A stretch of DNA of 64,000 nucleotides from Mycobacterium paraense (GTDB lineage: Bacteria > Actinomycetota > Actinomycetes > Mycobacteriales > Mycobacteriaceae), in the NCBI RefSeq assembly GCF_002101815.1, contig NZ_LQPM01000007.1, positions 248,001-312,000 on the forward strand, written 5' to 3'. Positions 42,541 through 53,515 of the stretch are shown here, piece after piece; positions within the stretch are counted from its first letter, which is position 1; every line of letters begins with the position of its first letter. The position numbers were made by a program, and so were the translations under genes. Below the pieces are notes generated by a model that worked only from the letters and a program-made list of their open reading frames with translations, was not told where the DNA came from and did no database searches.

Positions 42541-43730
42541 CCGGGTTGTCCGATCTGAGCGGAGTTGCGCGGTGGCCCGTCGATCGGGCCGTAGAGCAAT
42601 TGCTTAAGCCCGTCGGAATTGAGCAGAATGCCCTGGTTTCCGTACTGCCACGGGTTGGCTCCCACGTCGGTGACCAGGAACGGTGGAGCCGTTTCGGGCG
42701 GTACGGCCGGCAGGTGCTGGTCGGCGCAATGCGGCCCGCCCTTGGCGCCGACCTTCGGCAGGTGACCGGGGTACCGGTAGCGTTCGAGTCCCAACGTGAA
42801 GCTGACCGACACCACGACGCCGGGGTCGGACGGGGGCGGATTCTTCGCGACGGGAAGCGTGCCGGCGATCGCGCAGTTCAACGCCTCGTGGTACTCGTTG
42901 GTGAGATCGGTGGTCGGCATGAGCAATTGGACGACGTCGGTCAGGGCGCGCCGGTTGCCGCCCACGACGTCGTTTCCGATGTCTGACAGCCCGATCGTGC
43001 TGATCAGCAGCGCATCGAGGTTGGCCTGCTGGTCCACGATCGTCTGACCGATCCGCGTCGCATTGCCGGCGACCTCGACCAGATCGGGCGCCCCATCGGC
43101 ATAGGCGCCGAACGCCTTTCGGGAGGTCGCGATGTCATGGCCGAGGTTGGCCAGACCGGGATCCAGTCTGGCCAAAAACGAGTCCAGATCCGAGAGCATC
43201 TGACCGATCTGGTGGCCGCGACCGTTGAGCGCCGAGGCGAGCGCGCCCAGCGTCTCGTTGAGCTTTTCCGGCTCGACCTTCGCCAGGACCGAGGTGAGCT
43301 CCTGAAACACCGTGTTGATTTCCACCGTCACGTTTTTGGCGTCGAGGACCTGGCCCGCGTGCAGCTTTTGCGCGGACGGATCGGCCGGCGGAATCAGCTG
43401 GACGAACTTGGCGCCGAACACCGTCGTCGAGGCGATGTCGACGAGCACGTTCGCCGGAATCAATCGCAGCTTCGACGGATCGATCGCCAGGTGAAGCGCC
43501 GCTTGGCCGTTCGGCCGCTCTTCGATCGAAGAAACCGTGCCGACCTGCACCTCGCGCAGTTTCACTTTCGCGTCCGGATTCATCACCAGCCCGGCGCGGG
43601 GCGACAGCACCGTCACCGGCACGCGGTCGGTGAAGTCCCCCCGAAACGAGCCCGCGGCCAGCGCGATGATCCCGGCGACCGCCGCGATGGTCACCACGCC
43701 CATCAGCGGACGAACGGCACGCGCGGCCAT
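42537..43730 (-). CDS. MceA-type MlaD-domain protein, first mce gene
   Basis: A 397-residue Mce protein. The N-terminal transmembrane helix (about 8-28) is followed by the Mce domain (NPDAKVKLREVQVGTVSSIE). Helical segments with VEINTVFQELTSVLAKVEPE and ALNCAIAGTLPVA follow, typical of MceA. No yrbE permease gene precedes it. The ATG at 43730 has a poor ribosome-binding site; an in-frame ATG at 43796 with a strong AAGGAG is cut off by a TAG at 43746-43748. Confidence 0.88.
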   Translation of the reverse strand: MAARAVRPLMGVVTIAAVAGIIALAAGSFRGDFTDRVPVTVLSPRAGLVMNPDAKVKLREVQVGTVSSIEERPNGQAALHLAIDPSKLRLIPANVLVDIASTTVFGAKFVQLIPPADPSAQKLHAGQVLDAKNVTVEINTVFQELTSVLAKVEPEKLNETLGALASALNGRGHQIGQMLSDLDSFLARLDPGLANLGHDIATSRKAFGAYADGAPDLVEVAGNATRIGQTIVDQQANLDALLISTIGLSDIGNDVVGGNRRALTDVVQLLMPTTDLTNEYHEALNCAIAGTLPVAKNPPPSDPGVVVSVSFTLGLERYRYPGHLPKVGAKGGPHCADQHLPAVPPETAPPFLVTDVGANPWQYGNQGILLNSDGLKQLLYGPIDGPPRNSAQIGQPG

Positions 43731-43745
43731 CAGCCGGCCGCCAAG

Positions 43746-43796
43746 CTACGTGCCATCGCTACCGCGCACTCGGGCGACCGCGTGCTGATCAGTCAT
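43746..43796 (-). CDS. Short upstream ORF in frame with mceA
   Basis: ATG at 43796, with AAGGAG 7 nt upstream (43804-43809), encodes 16 residues (MTDQHAVARVRGSDGT) and stops at TAG 43746-43748, five codons before the mceA ATG. It has a better initiation region than mceA itself. It may be a leader peptide whose translation feeds mceA, or the original mceA N-terminus cut by a nonsense change. Confidence 0.5.
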   Translation of the reverse strand: MTDQHAVARVRGSDGT

Positions 43797-43857
43797 GCTC
43801 GAGCTCCTTGTCGACAATGCTCCGGGGCTCCCCGCCACGGTCCCCGCGAGTGACGCC

Positions 43858-43902
43858 AGAATATGTCAGTGCTGACTCAATTGGAAGTAGTCAGTACTGA
43901 CA
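43858..43902 (-). promoter_or_regulatory. Double-palindrome operator and promoter of the mce operon
   Basis: TGTCAGTGCTGAC (43864-43876) and AGTCAGTACTGACA (43889-43902) are separated so that their starts are 25 bp apart, with CAATTGGAA between. A TATTCT -10 candidate on the minus strand (43863-43858) directly adjoins the first palindrome. The same arrangement recurs at 46798-46836, beside the tetR gene. A TetR bound here would cover the promoter. Confidence 0.75.
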
Positions 43903-43933
43903 AATTTGTCCCGATTCGACCGGCGAACTCCGC

Positions 43934-44836
43934 TTACGCCGGCGACGGTTCGGCGAAGCCGCGGCCGAACCGCTCCACCATCTGCCAATACTCGGGCACG
44001 TTGCCGTCACCGAGGAGGTCGACCAGCAGCCGCACCTCCGGGGGTAGATGGCCGGCGACGTCGGTGAAGCCGTACTCGCGGGCGAGGCGGGAGGCGAAGG
44101 ACGACCGTCCGGTGCGGGCCATCCGGTCGGGGTCGGTGAACAGCGCGACGACGGCGCGGCCCGAGAACCGCGGGGACTCGCAGATGTCGAGGTCGAGCCC
44201 GAACAGCTGGCGCGACCCCGACGGGCCCTCGGTCGCGAAGCTGAGGATCCGGTCGGTGAGCACCAGGCCCGGCCACAACCCGATCACGGCCACGTTGTGC
44301 TCTCGAAGTTCGAGCGCCGTGTCGTGCGTGATCTTTTCGATGGCGGCCTTGGCCGCCCCGTAGGGAGCGGACAGTATGTAGTCCTCGCAGCCGTGCGACG
44401 AGATGTTGACGATCAGCCCGCCCCCCTGCTCGATCATGATCGGGGCGGCGAGGGCGGAGGTCACGAAGTTCGCCCGGGGCCCCACGGCGAGGCTGTCGGT
44501 GATCGCCTGGAACGGCAGCGTCCAAAACGGCTGTCCCACCATGGATGTGAAGTCGGGCGACGCGACGTTGACCACCAGGTCGAGGCGGCCCGCCTCGCGG
44601 CGCAATGCGTCGAACACGGCCACCACCTGGGCGTCGTCGGCGTGATCGCACGGCCGGGCCACGGCGACGCCGCCGAGCTCCGCGATCTGCCCGGCGGTCT
44701 GCTCGAGCCCGGCGGCGGTGCGGGCGGTGAGCCACACGGTGGCGCCCTGCCGGCCGAGCTCGATCGCGATGCCCTGCCCGATGCCCTGGCTCGCGCCGGT
44801 CACCAGGGCCACCGCTCCGTCGAGGGGTCGCGTCAT
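43934..44836 (-). CDS. Short-chain dehydrogenase of the mce island
   Basis: A 300-residue SDR. VALVTGASQGIGQGIA is the cofactor loop, VVNVASPD stands where NNAG is usual, IVNISSHG holds the catalytic Ser, and YGAAKAAIEK is an intact YxxxK. Its ATG overlaps the ferredoxin stop by 4 nt, making it the third gene of an oxidoreductase-ferredoxin-SDR operon. Substrate unknown; a lipid or sterol is inferred from the neighbours. Confidence 0.88.
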   Translation of the reverse strand: MTRPLDGAVALVTGASQGIGQGIAIELGRQGATVWLTARTAAGLEQTAGQIAELGGVAVARPCDHADDAQVVAVFDALRREAGRLDLVVNVASPDFTSMVGQPFWTLPFQAITDSLAVGPRANFVTSALAAPIMIEQGGGLIVNISSHGCEDYILSAPYGAAKAAIEKITHDTALELREHNVAVIGLWPGLVLTDRILSFATEGPSGSRQLFGLDLDICESPRFSGRAVVALFTDPDRMARTGRSSFASRLAREYGFTDVAGHLPPEVRLLVDLLGDGNVPEYWQMVERFGRGFAEPSPA

Positions 44837-45162
44837 CGGCCCTGCCCTCCCATCGGCTGCAGCTTCCTGATCGCCGACGGATCGTGTTCGGACACACCGA
44901 CTTTGGCCGCGCCACCGGGCGAACCGAGCTGTCCGAAGAAGTCGGCGTTGAGCTGCGTGTAACCGCTGAACTGGTCGGGCAGGTCGTCCTCGTAGTAGAT
45001 GGCCTCGACCGGGCAGACCGGCTCGCAGGCACCGCAGTCGACGCACTCGTCGGGCTGGATGTAGAGCATCCGGGCGCCCTCGTAGATGCAGTCGACCGGG
45101 CATTCCTCGATGCATGCCTTGTCTTTGAGATCGACGCACGGCTCGGCGATCACGTAGGTCAT
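44833..45162 (-). CDS. 7Fe-type ferredoxin (FdxA-like)
   Basis: A 109-residue ferredoxin. N-terminal Cys residues in EPCVDLKDKACIEECPVDC and in DECVDCGACEPVCPVEAIYY fit a [3Fe-4S][4Fe-4S] protein. A C-terminal extension of about 45 residues follows. It overlaps both neighbouring genes by 4 nt, so it probably donates electrons in the pathway they encode. The frame is open upstream to 45642, overlapping the oxidoreductase; that part is rejected. Confidence 0.92.
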   Translation of the reverse strand: MTYVIAEPCVDLKDKACIEECPVDCIYEGARMLYIQPDECVDCGACEPVCPVEAIYYEDDLPDQFSGYTQLNADFFGQLGSPGGAAKVGVSEHDPSAIRKLQPMGGQGR

Positions 45163-46724
45163 CGCGAGACGTCCTCCAGCGCCTGGTGGGCGGCGTTGTA
45201 CCCGGGCGTGAACGTGATCCCCGGTCCCCCATGGCATCCCGCGCCGCCCAAGTACAGCCCCTCGATGCCGATGGGCATGTCGATGAAGCCCTTGGGCCCG
45301 GGCCGGTTGGGCCCCATCAGGTCCGGGTGCAGCATGCCGTGGCAGAAGTCGCCGGCGGGGGCGGCGAACATCGTCTGCATGTGATACGGGGCGAACGTGA
45401 TGTGCCGGATCTGGATGTCGCGAAAGTTGGGCGCGTAGCGGGTGATCTTGTCGATGACCTTCTCCGCCATGATGTTCTTGAGCTGGCCGTGGAGTTCGCG
45501 GGGGGTTTCGACCGGGAACGCATAGGCGAACGCGCTCGCCGCGTGCTTGCCCGGGGGCGCCATGCTGGGATCGTGCACGGACGGGATCTGCATGCCCATC
45601 GACGGATTGTCGGGAATGATGCCCCGCTTGCACTCCTCCCATTGGCGTTGCTGTTCTTCGGGTGAACCGAAGATGCCGATGGACGACTGCATGCCGGGCT
45701 CGTTGAGGAAGTCGTACGGCGGGGCGAATTCCGGCAGGCCGTCGAGGGCGAAGTGGATCTGGACGAAAGGCGCCCGGTGGTCGCGCCCGCTGAGCCGGGC
45801 GACCAGGTCAGCGCTCAAGTGGTCCACGCCGACCAGATCCATCATGGTCAGGTCTGGCGACAGGTTGGACACGACGACCGGGGCGCTGATCTCGGAGCCG
45901 TCCTTGAGACGCACGCCGGTCACGCGATCGTTTTCGACGAGGATCTTCTCGACCTTGGCGCGATACCTGATCTCGCCGCCGTGGGAGACGAACAGCTCGT
46001 GCAGGTGCTGGCCGAGCGCCCCGATCCCACCCTCGAGCTTCGTCATCATCGCGGTGCCCTCGTTCGGGACCGCGAGCGCGAACGCCAAACACGTTGCGCT
46101 GCCCGGGGTGTAGGGCCCGCGGTAGGTGGAGTTGATGGCGAGGAAGGCGAGCATGCCGCGCAGCACCGCGTGCTTGTCCATGTCGGGAAGGAAGCGGTCG
46201 ATGGGATCCATCGCCGTGCCGAACAGCACCTCGTGGATGGCGCGGCGCTCGGATTCGTTTGCGGCGCAGGCATACATCTCGTCGAGCGTCTTGGGCGGCG
46301 TACGCACCTCGAAGCGGCCGAGCGCCTTCGCCGGGCCCTGGCTCCAGCCGATCATCTCGGCCATGCCCGTGACGGCTTCGGTGCCGAGCTTCTCGGCGAG
46401 GTGGGTCATCAGCTGCATCGGATCGCGGTAGAAGATCATGGGTTCTTCGCCGTCGTCGCCGAGATTGACCGACTGGACCTCGGCGTCGACGGTGGGCAGG
46501 GTGTCCAGCCCCAGCTCTTTGGTGATGGCCGGGGCGGTGGGGAACTGCACGGAACCCGCGATCTCGTAACGGAATCCGTCGATCAGCTCGACCGTGGCCG
46601 CCATGCCGCCGCTGTAGGTGTTGGCCTCCAAGCACAGCGTGCGCATGCCGCCGCGCTGCAGGACCGCCGCCGCGGTCAAGCCGTTGTGGCCGGCCCCGAC
46701 CACGATCGCGTCATAATCCGTCAT
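45159..46724 (-). CDS. FAD-dependent oxidoreductase, phytoene desaturase-like
   Basis: A 521-residue flavoprotein. The N-terminal AIVVGAGHNGLTAAAVLQ is the FAD dinucleotide fold, and the C-terminal YLGGAGCHGGPGITFTPGYN motif is shared by carotenoid desaturase/isomerase and RetSat-like enzymes. It probably desaturates or saturates a hydrophobic substrate, using the ferredoxin encoded downstream. It is divergent from the tetR gene across a double-palindrome operator. Confidence 0.88.
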   Translation of the reverse strand: MTDYDAIVVGAGHNGLTAAAVLQRGGMRTLCLEANTYSGGMAATVELIDGFRYEIAGSVQFPTAPAITKELGLDTLPTVDAEVQSVNLGDDGEEPMIFYRDPMQLMTHLAEKLGTEAVTGMAEMIGWSQGPAKALGRFEVRTPPKTLDEMYACAANESERRAIHEVLFGTAMDPIDRFLPDMDKHAVLRGMLAFLAINSTYRGPYTPGSATCLAFALAVPNEGTAMMTKLEGGIGALGQHLHELFVSHGGEIRYRAKVEKILVENDRVTGVRLKDGSEISAPVVVSNLSPDLTMMDLVGVDHLSADLVARLSGRDHRAPFVQIHFALDGLPEFAPPYDFLNEPGMQSSIGIFGSPEEQQRQWEECKRGIIPDNPSMGMQIPSVHDPSMAPPGKHAASAFAYAFPVETPRELHGQLKNIMAEKVIDKITRYAPNFRDIQIRHITFAPYHMQTMFAAPAGDFCHGMLHPDLMGPNRPGPKGFIDMPIGIEGLYLGGAGCHGGPGITFTPGYNAAHQALEDVSR

Positions 46725-46791
46725 CGCTCATGCTCCTTCTCCGAGTGGCCTTCGAGGCGACCTGGCCAGGCGCCCATCGCGGGGCGCCCCT

Positions 46792-46836
46792 AATATATGT
46801 CAGTACTGACCCAATTGAAAGATGTCGGCACTGACA
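46792..46836. promoter_or_regulatory. Double-palindrome operator in the tetR/oxidoreductase divergent promoter
   Basis: TGTCAGTACTGAC (46798-46810) and TGTCGGCACTGACA (46823-46836) start 25 bp apart, with CAATTGAAA between. A minus-strand -10 candidate, TATATT (46797-46792), adjoins the first palindrome. It is nearly identical in sequence and spacing to the element at 43864-43902, and fits binding of two TetR dimers. Confidence 0.8.
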
Positions 46837-46855
46837 AGCCAACGGATGTGATGGG

Positions 46856-47464
46856 ATGCGAGGTATGAGCGAGCGGACAAACCTGCACAAGCTTCGCCAC
46901 AGCAGGACCCATGAGGCGCTGCGGCAGGTGGCCTTGAAGCGGTTTGCCAGCGAGGGCTTCGGCAACGTCACGGTGCAGCAGCTCGCGCAGGAAGCCGGCG
47001 TCACCGAGCGCACGTTTTTCCGGCACTTCCCCACCAAGGAGGCCGTGCTGTTCCAGGACTACGACACCCAGGTGGAGTGGCTGGCGGAGGCCCTCGCGCA
47101 ACGGCCGCGCTCCGAGTCGGTGTTCGAGGCGGTGCTGGCCAGCATGGCCAGCTATCCGCACGACATGGAACTGGTCCGGCAGGCGGCGCTCGCCCGCGCC
47201 GAACTGATCACCGGGGAGCAGATCGCCAGCCACCTGCGGGTGGTCCAGTCGTCGTTCGCCGCGGTCATCACCGACTTCGTCAGGCAGCGTTACCCCGATG
47301 TGGACAACATCGACCTCGTCGCCGCCGTGGCCGGCTCCACGCTGGCGGCGGCCATGGTCATCGGGGTCGAGACGTGGGGGCGCAACGGCTGTGTCGACGA
47401 TCTGGGCGCGATCTCCGCCACCTGCCTGGACCTGGTGCGGACGGGGCTGGCCCCGCTGGCGTGA
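46856..47464 (+). CDS. TetR-family regulator of the mce island
   Basis: A 202-residue TetR protein (start at ATG 46856; 46865 possible). The DNA-binding domain contains LKRFASEGFGNVTVQQLAQE followed by AGVTERTFFRHFPTKEAVLF. The C-terminal domain includes a DFVRQRYPDVDNIDLVAAV block. Its own divergent promoter holds a double palindrome repeated in front of mceA, so it is the likely repressor of both transcripts. Ligand probably a lipid-derived substrate (inference). Confidence 0.88.
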   Translation: MRGMSERTNLHKLRHSRTHEALRQVALKRFASEGFGNVTVQQLAQEAGVTERTFFRHFPTKEAVLFQDYDTQVEWLAEALAQRPRSESVFEAVLASMASYPHDMELVRQAALARAELITGEQIASHLRVVQSSFAAVITDFVRQRYPDVDNIDLVAAVAGSTLAAAMVIGVETWGRNGCVDDLGAISATCLDLVRTGLAPLA

Positions 47465-47474
47465 CCGTTGACCC

Positions 47475-47586
47475 GCTGAAAGCGATGGCGGCGACCCGCA
47501 GCGCCCGGCTCCGCCGCGCTCGCGATCGCCGCTGAATCCGACGGCGGCGACCCGCAGCGCCCGGCTCCGCCGCGCTCGCGATCGCC
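47475..47586. repeat. Two abutting 56-bp tandem repeats between convergent genes
   Basis: The units 47475-47530 and 47531-47586 both begin GCTGAA and end GCTCGCGATCGCC. The last 44 bases are identical, with three mismatches in the preceding six bases. They fill the space between the tetR stop and the pks16 stop, which lies at the edge of the second unit. They may aid transcription termination. Confidence 0.8.
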
Positions 47587-49220
47587 TAGCTGACCAGGCT
47601 GACCGACGTGGAGCGGCGCAGCTTGCCCGACGGGGTCTTCGGGATGGTGCCGGGGCCCAGCACCACGACGTTGCGCGGCCGCACGTCGACCTCGGCCACG
47701 ACTTCGTGGGCGACCTGGTGCTCGATGCGGCGCACCTCGACCGGGTCCTGCCACGCGTTGGACTCGACCGCGACGGCGAACGTCTCGCGCGAGTGGCCGG
47801 CGTCCAGGCGCACCGCGACGGCGCAGCCGGGCCGGACCCCCTCGACGCGGCCGGCGGCGCGCTCGATGTCGGTCGGGTAGATGTTGCGGCCCGCCATGAT
47901 GATGACGTCCTTGACGCGGCCGCAGACCACGACGTGGCCCTCCTCGGTCAGGTAGCCGAGGTCGCCGGTGTCGTACCAGCCGTGCTCGTCCTGGGCCGGG
48001 ATGAAACCGCCCATGGTCAGGTAGCCCGGCGTCAGCGACTCACCGCGCAGCTCGATGACGCCGACGCCGCGCGCGGGCATCACGTTGCCGTTCTCGTCGA
48101 CGATGCGCGCCTCGAGGTCCTTGAGCAGCGGGCCCAGGGTGGCCAGCCGGCGGGTGTTGCCCTTGGTGGCGGGCACGGCGCGGCGCAACGCGGCCAGCAG
48201 GTCGGCGTCCACCTCGTCGACCACCAGGCCCGAGTTGCACTTCGAGAACGACACGGCCAGCGTCGTCTCGGCCATGCCGTAGGCCGGCAGGATCGCCGAG
48301 GGCCTCAGGCCGAACGGCTTGCCCGCGTCCAGCAGGTCCTCGACGTCGGCGGGCTCGACGGGCTCGGCGCCGGACAGCGCGAACCGCAGGGTCGACAGGT
48401 CGAAGTCGCCGGGCTTGGCGTTGCGGCGCAGCCGCTTGGCCAGCAGCGCGTAGGCAAAGTTGGGCGCCGCGGTCATGGTGCCCTTGTACTTGTCGATGAG
48501 CTTGGCCCACAGCAGCGTGTCGCGCAGGAAGTCCATCGGGGTGACCTTGACCAGCTCGGCGCCGAAGTACATCGGGATGGTCAGGAAGCCGACCATGCCC
48601 ATGTCGTGGAAGCAGGGCAGCCAGCTGACCATGACGTCGCGGTCGACGTCGTACTCCGCGCCGATGAACATCGCCTCGGCGTTGGAGTAGATGTTGCGGT
48701 GGGTGATCTGGACGGCCTTGGGCGAACCGGTCGACCCGGACGTCAGCTGCATCAGCGCCAGGTCGTCCTCGCCGACCTCGACGGGGTCGATCGGCTCCGA
48801 CGCCAGCAGGTCGGCGACGGTGAGGACCTTGATGCCCTTCTCCTCGAGCACGGGGATGGCCACCGTGAAGGGCTCCGAGACGACGACGGCCTTGGCCTCG
48901 ATCATGCCGATGACGGTCATGGTGTCCTCGGCCCACACGGCCAGGTCGGTGCGCGGCGTGGGCTGGTGCAGCATGGTCAGGCTGGCGCCGCGCATCCACA
49001 GCCCCTGCGCCGTCGGGGCGATCTCCACCGGGAAGCCGGCCAGCACGCCGACGGCGTCGCCGAGGCCGATGCCCGCGGCGGCCAGGCCGCCGGCGATGCG
49101 ACGGGCGCGCTCGTGAACCTCGCCCCAGGTGTGCCGGACGGGCGCGTGCGGTTCACCGGTGACCATGCCCGTCGTCGCCGTGCGGGCATTGCGGAACATC
49201 TTCTCGGTAAACCTGCTCAC
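47586..49220 (-). CDS. pks16: Pks16-type fatty-acyl-AMP ligase-like protein
   Basis: A 544-residue ANL-superfamily enzyme, identical in length to M. tuberculosis Rv1013. [20 protein letters not shown] is the ATP loop; [14 protein letters not shown] and [16 protein letters not shown] follow; [20 protein letters not shown] ends the large domain; and [10 protein letters not shown] holds the C-terminal catalytic Lys. Despite the pks16 name it has no PKS domains. It probably adenylates a fatty acid. The GTG at 49220 follows GGAGG. Confidence 0.93.
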   Translation of the reverse strand: MSRFTEKMFRNARTATTGMVTGEPHAPVRHTWGEVHERARRIAGGLAAAGIGLGDAVGVLAGFPVEIAPTAQGLWMRGASLTMLHQPTPRTDLAVWAEDTMTVIGMIEAKAVVVSEPFTVAIPVLEEKGIKVLTVADLLASEPIDPVEVGEDDLALMQLTSGSTGSPKAVQITHRNIYSNAEAMFIGAEYDVDRDVMVSWLPCFHDMGMVGFLTIPMYFGAELVKVTPMDFLRDTLLWAKLIDKYKGTMTAAPNFAYALLAKRLRRNAKPGDFDLSTLRFALSGAEPVEPADVEDLLDAGKPFGLRPSAILPAYGMAETTLAVSFSKCNSGLVVDEVDADLLAALRRAVPATKGNTRRLATLGPLLKDLEARIVDENGNVMPARGVGVIELRGESLTPGYLTMGGFIPAQDEHGWYDTGDLGYLTEEGHVVVCGRVKDVIIMAGRNIYPTDIERAAGRVEGVRPGCAVAVRLDAGHSRETFAVAVESNAWQDPVEVRRIEHQVAHEVVAEVDVRPRNVVVLGPGTIPKTPSGKLRRSTSVSLVS

Positions 49221-49476
49221 AAAAACCTCCTCGGTTCCGGCGATTTCCCCAAGGCCCGGATTCTTATATTCCGCCTGCCGGCCCCCGCCCGGTAGCAGGC
49301 GCGCGAGCACAGTTGAGCGGCGGTTAGGTCTCGAAGCGGTGATGAGCCGACGAGTCCGCCGGGATGCCCGGCGGACAAAGGAATCGAGTGGTCGTGCTTA
49401 GCGCTGCTCGTCACCGGGAGCCATCTTAAACTCCTCTTAAGTAACTGCCAAACTGTGGCGCGCGGTGAGCGCGATT

Positions 49477-50397
49477 TCACACTTCAGTGGGTGTGGGCAC
49501 GACGCGGGCGCCCGGCACCGGACCGCTGGCGACCCGGACGGTGCGACAGACGCCCTCGCCCGACAACCGGGTGCCGACGTCGACGGCCTCGCCCGCCGAT
49601 GTGCACAGGAAGGCGCACGTCGGACCCGAGCCGGACACGATGCCCGCCAGGGCCCCGGCCTCCACCCCGGCCCGCAGCGCCTTGCGCAGCGCCGGGTTGA
49701 GGCTTACCGCGGCCGCCTGCATCTCGTTGCCCAGCAGCGGTGCCAGTTGCTCGGGGTCACCGGCGGCGAGGGCCGCCAGCACCGGCCCGGGCTCGTCGAG
49801 CCGCGGCGGATCCCCTCCCTCGCGGAGCCGGTCCAGCTCGGTGAAGACGTCGCGGGTGAGCAGCTCGCCGTCGGCGAACGCCAGCACCCAGTGGAAGCTG
49901 TTGCGGGACAGCACGGTGGCCAGCTCCTCGCCGCGGCCGGTGCCCAGCGCGGTGCCGCCGTGCAAGGCGAACGGCACGTCGCTGCCCAGCCGCGCGGCCA
50001 GCTGGTGCAGGTCCCGGCGCGGCACGTTGAGCTCCCACAGCGAGTTCATCGCGACCAGCACCGCGGCCGCGTCCGCGCTGCCCCCCGCCATGCCGCCGGC
50101 CACCGGAATGGACTTGTCGATCATGATCGAGACGTCAGGCGCCCGCCCGACGTGGTCGGCCATCAGCTCGGCCGCCTGCCAGGCGAGGTTGCGTTCGTCG
50201 GTGGGCACCGTGCCGGCGCCCTCGCCGACGAGCTCGAGGGACAGCACGTCGGCGTTGCGGACGGTCACCTCGTCGAGCAGCGAAACGGCCTGGAACACCG
50301 TGGTCAGCTCGTGGTAGCCGTCCTCGCGGCGATCGTCCACCGCCAGATACAGGTTGACCTTTCCCGGCACGCGGACGGTGACCGACCCGGTGGGCAC
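49477..50397 (-). CDS. ispE: IspE, CDP-ME kinase
   Basis: A 306-residue GHMP kinase of the MEP isoprenoid pathway that phosphorylates 4-diphosphocytidyl-2C-methyl-D-erythritol. [20 protein letters not shown] is the N-terminal motif, [19 protein letters not shown] the ATP loop, and [14 protein letters not shown] the C-terminal motif. The GTG at 50397 gives the length of the M. tuberculosis protein; GTG 50427 is possible. Third gene of rpfB-ksgA-ispE. Confidence 0.95.
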   Translation of the reverse strand: MPTGSVTVRVPGKVNLYLAVDDRREDGYHELTTVFQAVSLLDEVTVRNADVLSLELVGEGAGTVPTDERNLAWQAAELMADHVGRAPDVSIMIDKSIPVAGGMAGGSADAAAVLVAMNSLWELNVPRRDLHQLAARLGSDVPFALHGGTALGTGRGEELATVLSRNSFHWVLAFADGELLTRDVFTELDRLREGGDPPRLDEPGPVLAALAAGDPEQLAPLLGNEMQAAAVSLNPALRKALRAGVEAGALAGIVSGSGPTCAFLCTSAGEAVDVGTRLSGEGVCRTVRVASGPVPGARVVPTPTEV

Positions 50398-50464
50398 CCA
50401 CTGCGCGGCGGTGTTGCCGTCAGACACGATCAGCCCCGTCAGCCACGGCAGCAGACTATCGCGG

Positions 50465-52600
<2,136 letters not shown>

Positions 52601-52645
52601 ACTCCGGCGCGACGTTGTTAGGCAAATCACCCACCGATGCGCCGG

Positions 52646-53491
52646 TCACGAGGCCAGCCCGTAGACCCGCCGAGCATTGCTGGTGGTGATTTCCGCCAAT
52701 TCCTCCGGGCGGCGCTCCAGCAGTTCAGCGATCGCCCGCACAGTATAGGGAAGGCAGTACGGCTCGTTAACTGCGCCCCGATAGGGGTGCGGCGTCAAAA
52801 ATGGCGCGTCCGTTTCCACCAAAAGCTGCTCCAGCGGTATCAGCGGCACCGCCTCGCGCAGGGCGCGGGCGTTGCGGAAACTCACGGTCCCGGACAGGCT
52901 CAGCAACCACCCGGCGTCCACGCAGCGGCGGGCCATCGCGGCGTCCGAGGAAAAACAGTGAAAGATCACGACGTCGGGCGCGCCCTCGGCCGCCAGCACG
53001 TCGAGGACCGCGTCGTCGGCCTCCCGGTTGTGGATCATCAGCGGTTTCCCGCACCGCTTGGCCAGGTCGATGTGCCAGGCGAAGGCCTCCCGCTGCGCTT
53101 CGGGCTCCGCGCAGCCGTCCAGGCGCCCGGGCCAATACAGGTCCATCCCGGTTTCGCCGACGGCGACCACCCCGGGCAGGGCGACCAGTCGCTCGATCTC
53201 GGCGCGGGCGGCGTCGTCCAGCGCGTTCGCGCGGGTCGGGTGCAGCGCCACGGCGGCGTAGACGCGGGGATCCCACTCGGCGGCGCGCGTCACCCAGCGC
53301 GCCGAGTCCAGGTCGTCGGCGATGGTGACCACGGCCTGCACGCCGACGGCCGCGGCGCGGTCCACGATGGCCCGCACCCCGGCGGCGTCGCCGGCCCCGC
53401 ACGCGTCGAGATGGGTGTGCGCGTCGATCAGGGGCGCCAACGGTTCGGGCGCCGGCGGCGCCTCGCGTTTACCAGAGCGGTTGGAGCTCAC
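52646..53491 (-). CDS. tatD: TatD-family metal-dependent DNase
   Basis: A 281-residue TIM-barrel hydrolase. PLIDAHTHLDACG provides the metal-binding His pair, AVGETGMDLYWPG the Glu, MIHNREADD and FHCFSSDAAMA the further His residues, and VETDAPFLTP the Asp. TatD proteins are 3'-5' nucleases linked to DNA repair. The GTG at 53491 is chosen because it lies just short of the divergent metS; the longer frame is antisense to metS. Confidence 0.92.
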   Translation of the reverse strand: MSSNRSGKREAPPAPEPLAPLIDAHTHLDACGAGDAAGVRAIVDRAAAVGVQAVVTIADDLDSARWVTRAAEWDPRVYAAVALHPTRANALDDAARAEIERLVALPGVVAVGETGMDLYWPGRLDGCAEPEAQREAFAWHIDLAKRCGKPLMIHNREADDAVLDVLAAEGAPDVVIFHCFSSDAAMARRCVDAGWLLSLSGTVSFRNARALREAVPLIPLEQLLVETDAPFLTPHPYRGAVNEPYCLPYTVRAIAELLERRPEELAEITTSNARRVYGLAS

Positions 53492-53515
53492 CGCCACACA
53501 ATAGGGTGAGTTCCG

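Noticed and set aside
47475..47586. CRISPR or attachment site
   Set aside because: Only two abutting 56-bp copies, with no spacer, integrase or tRNA nearby.
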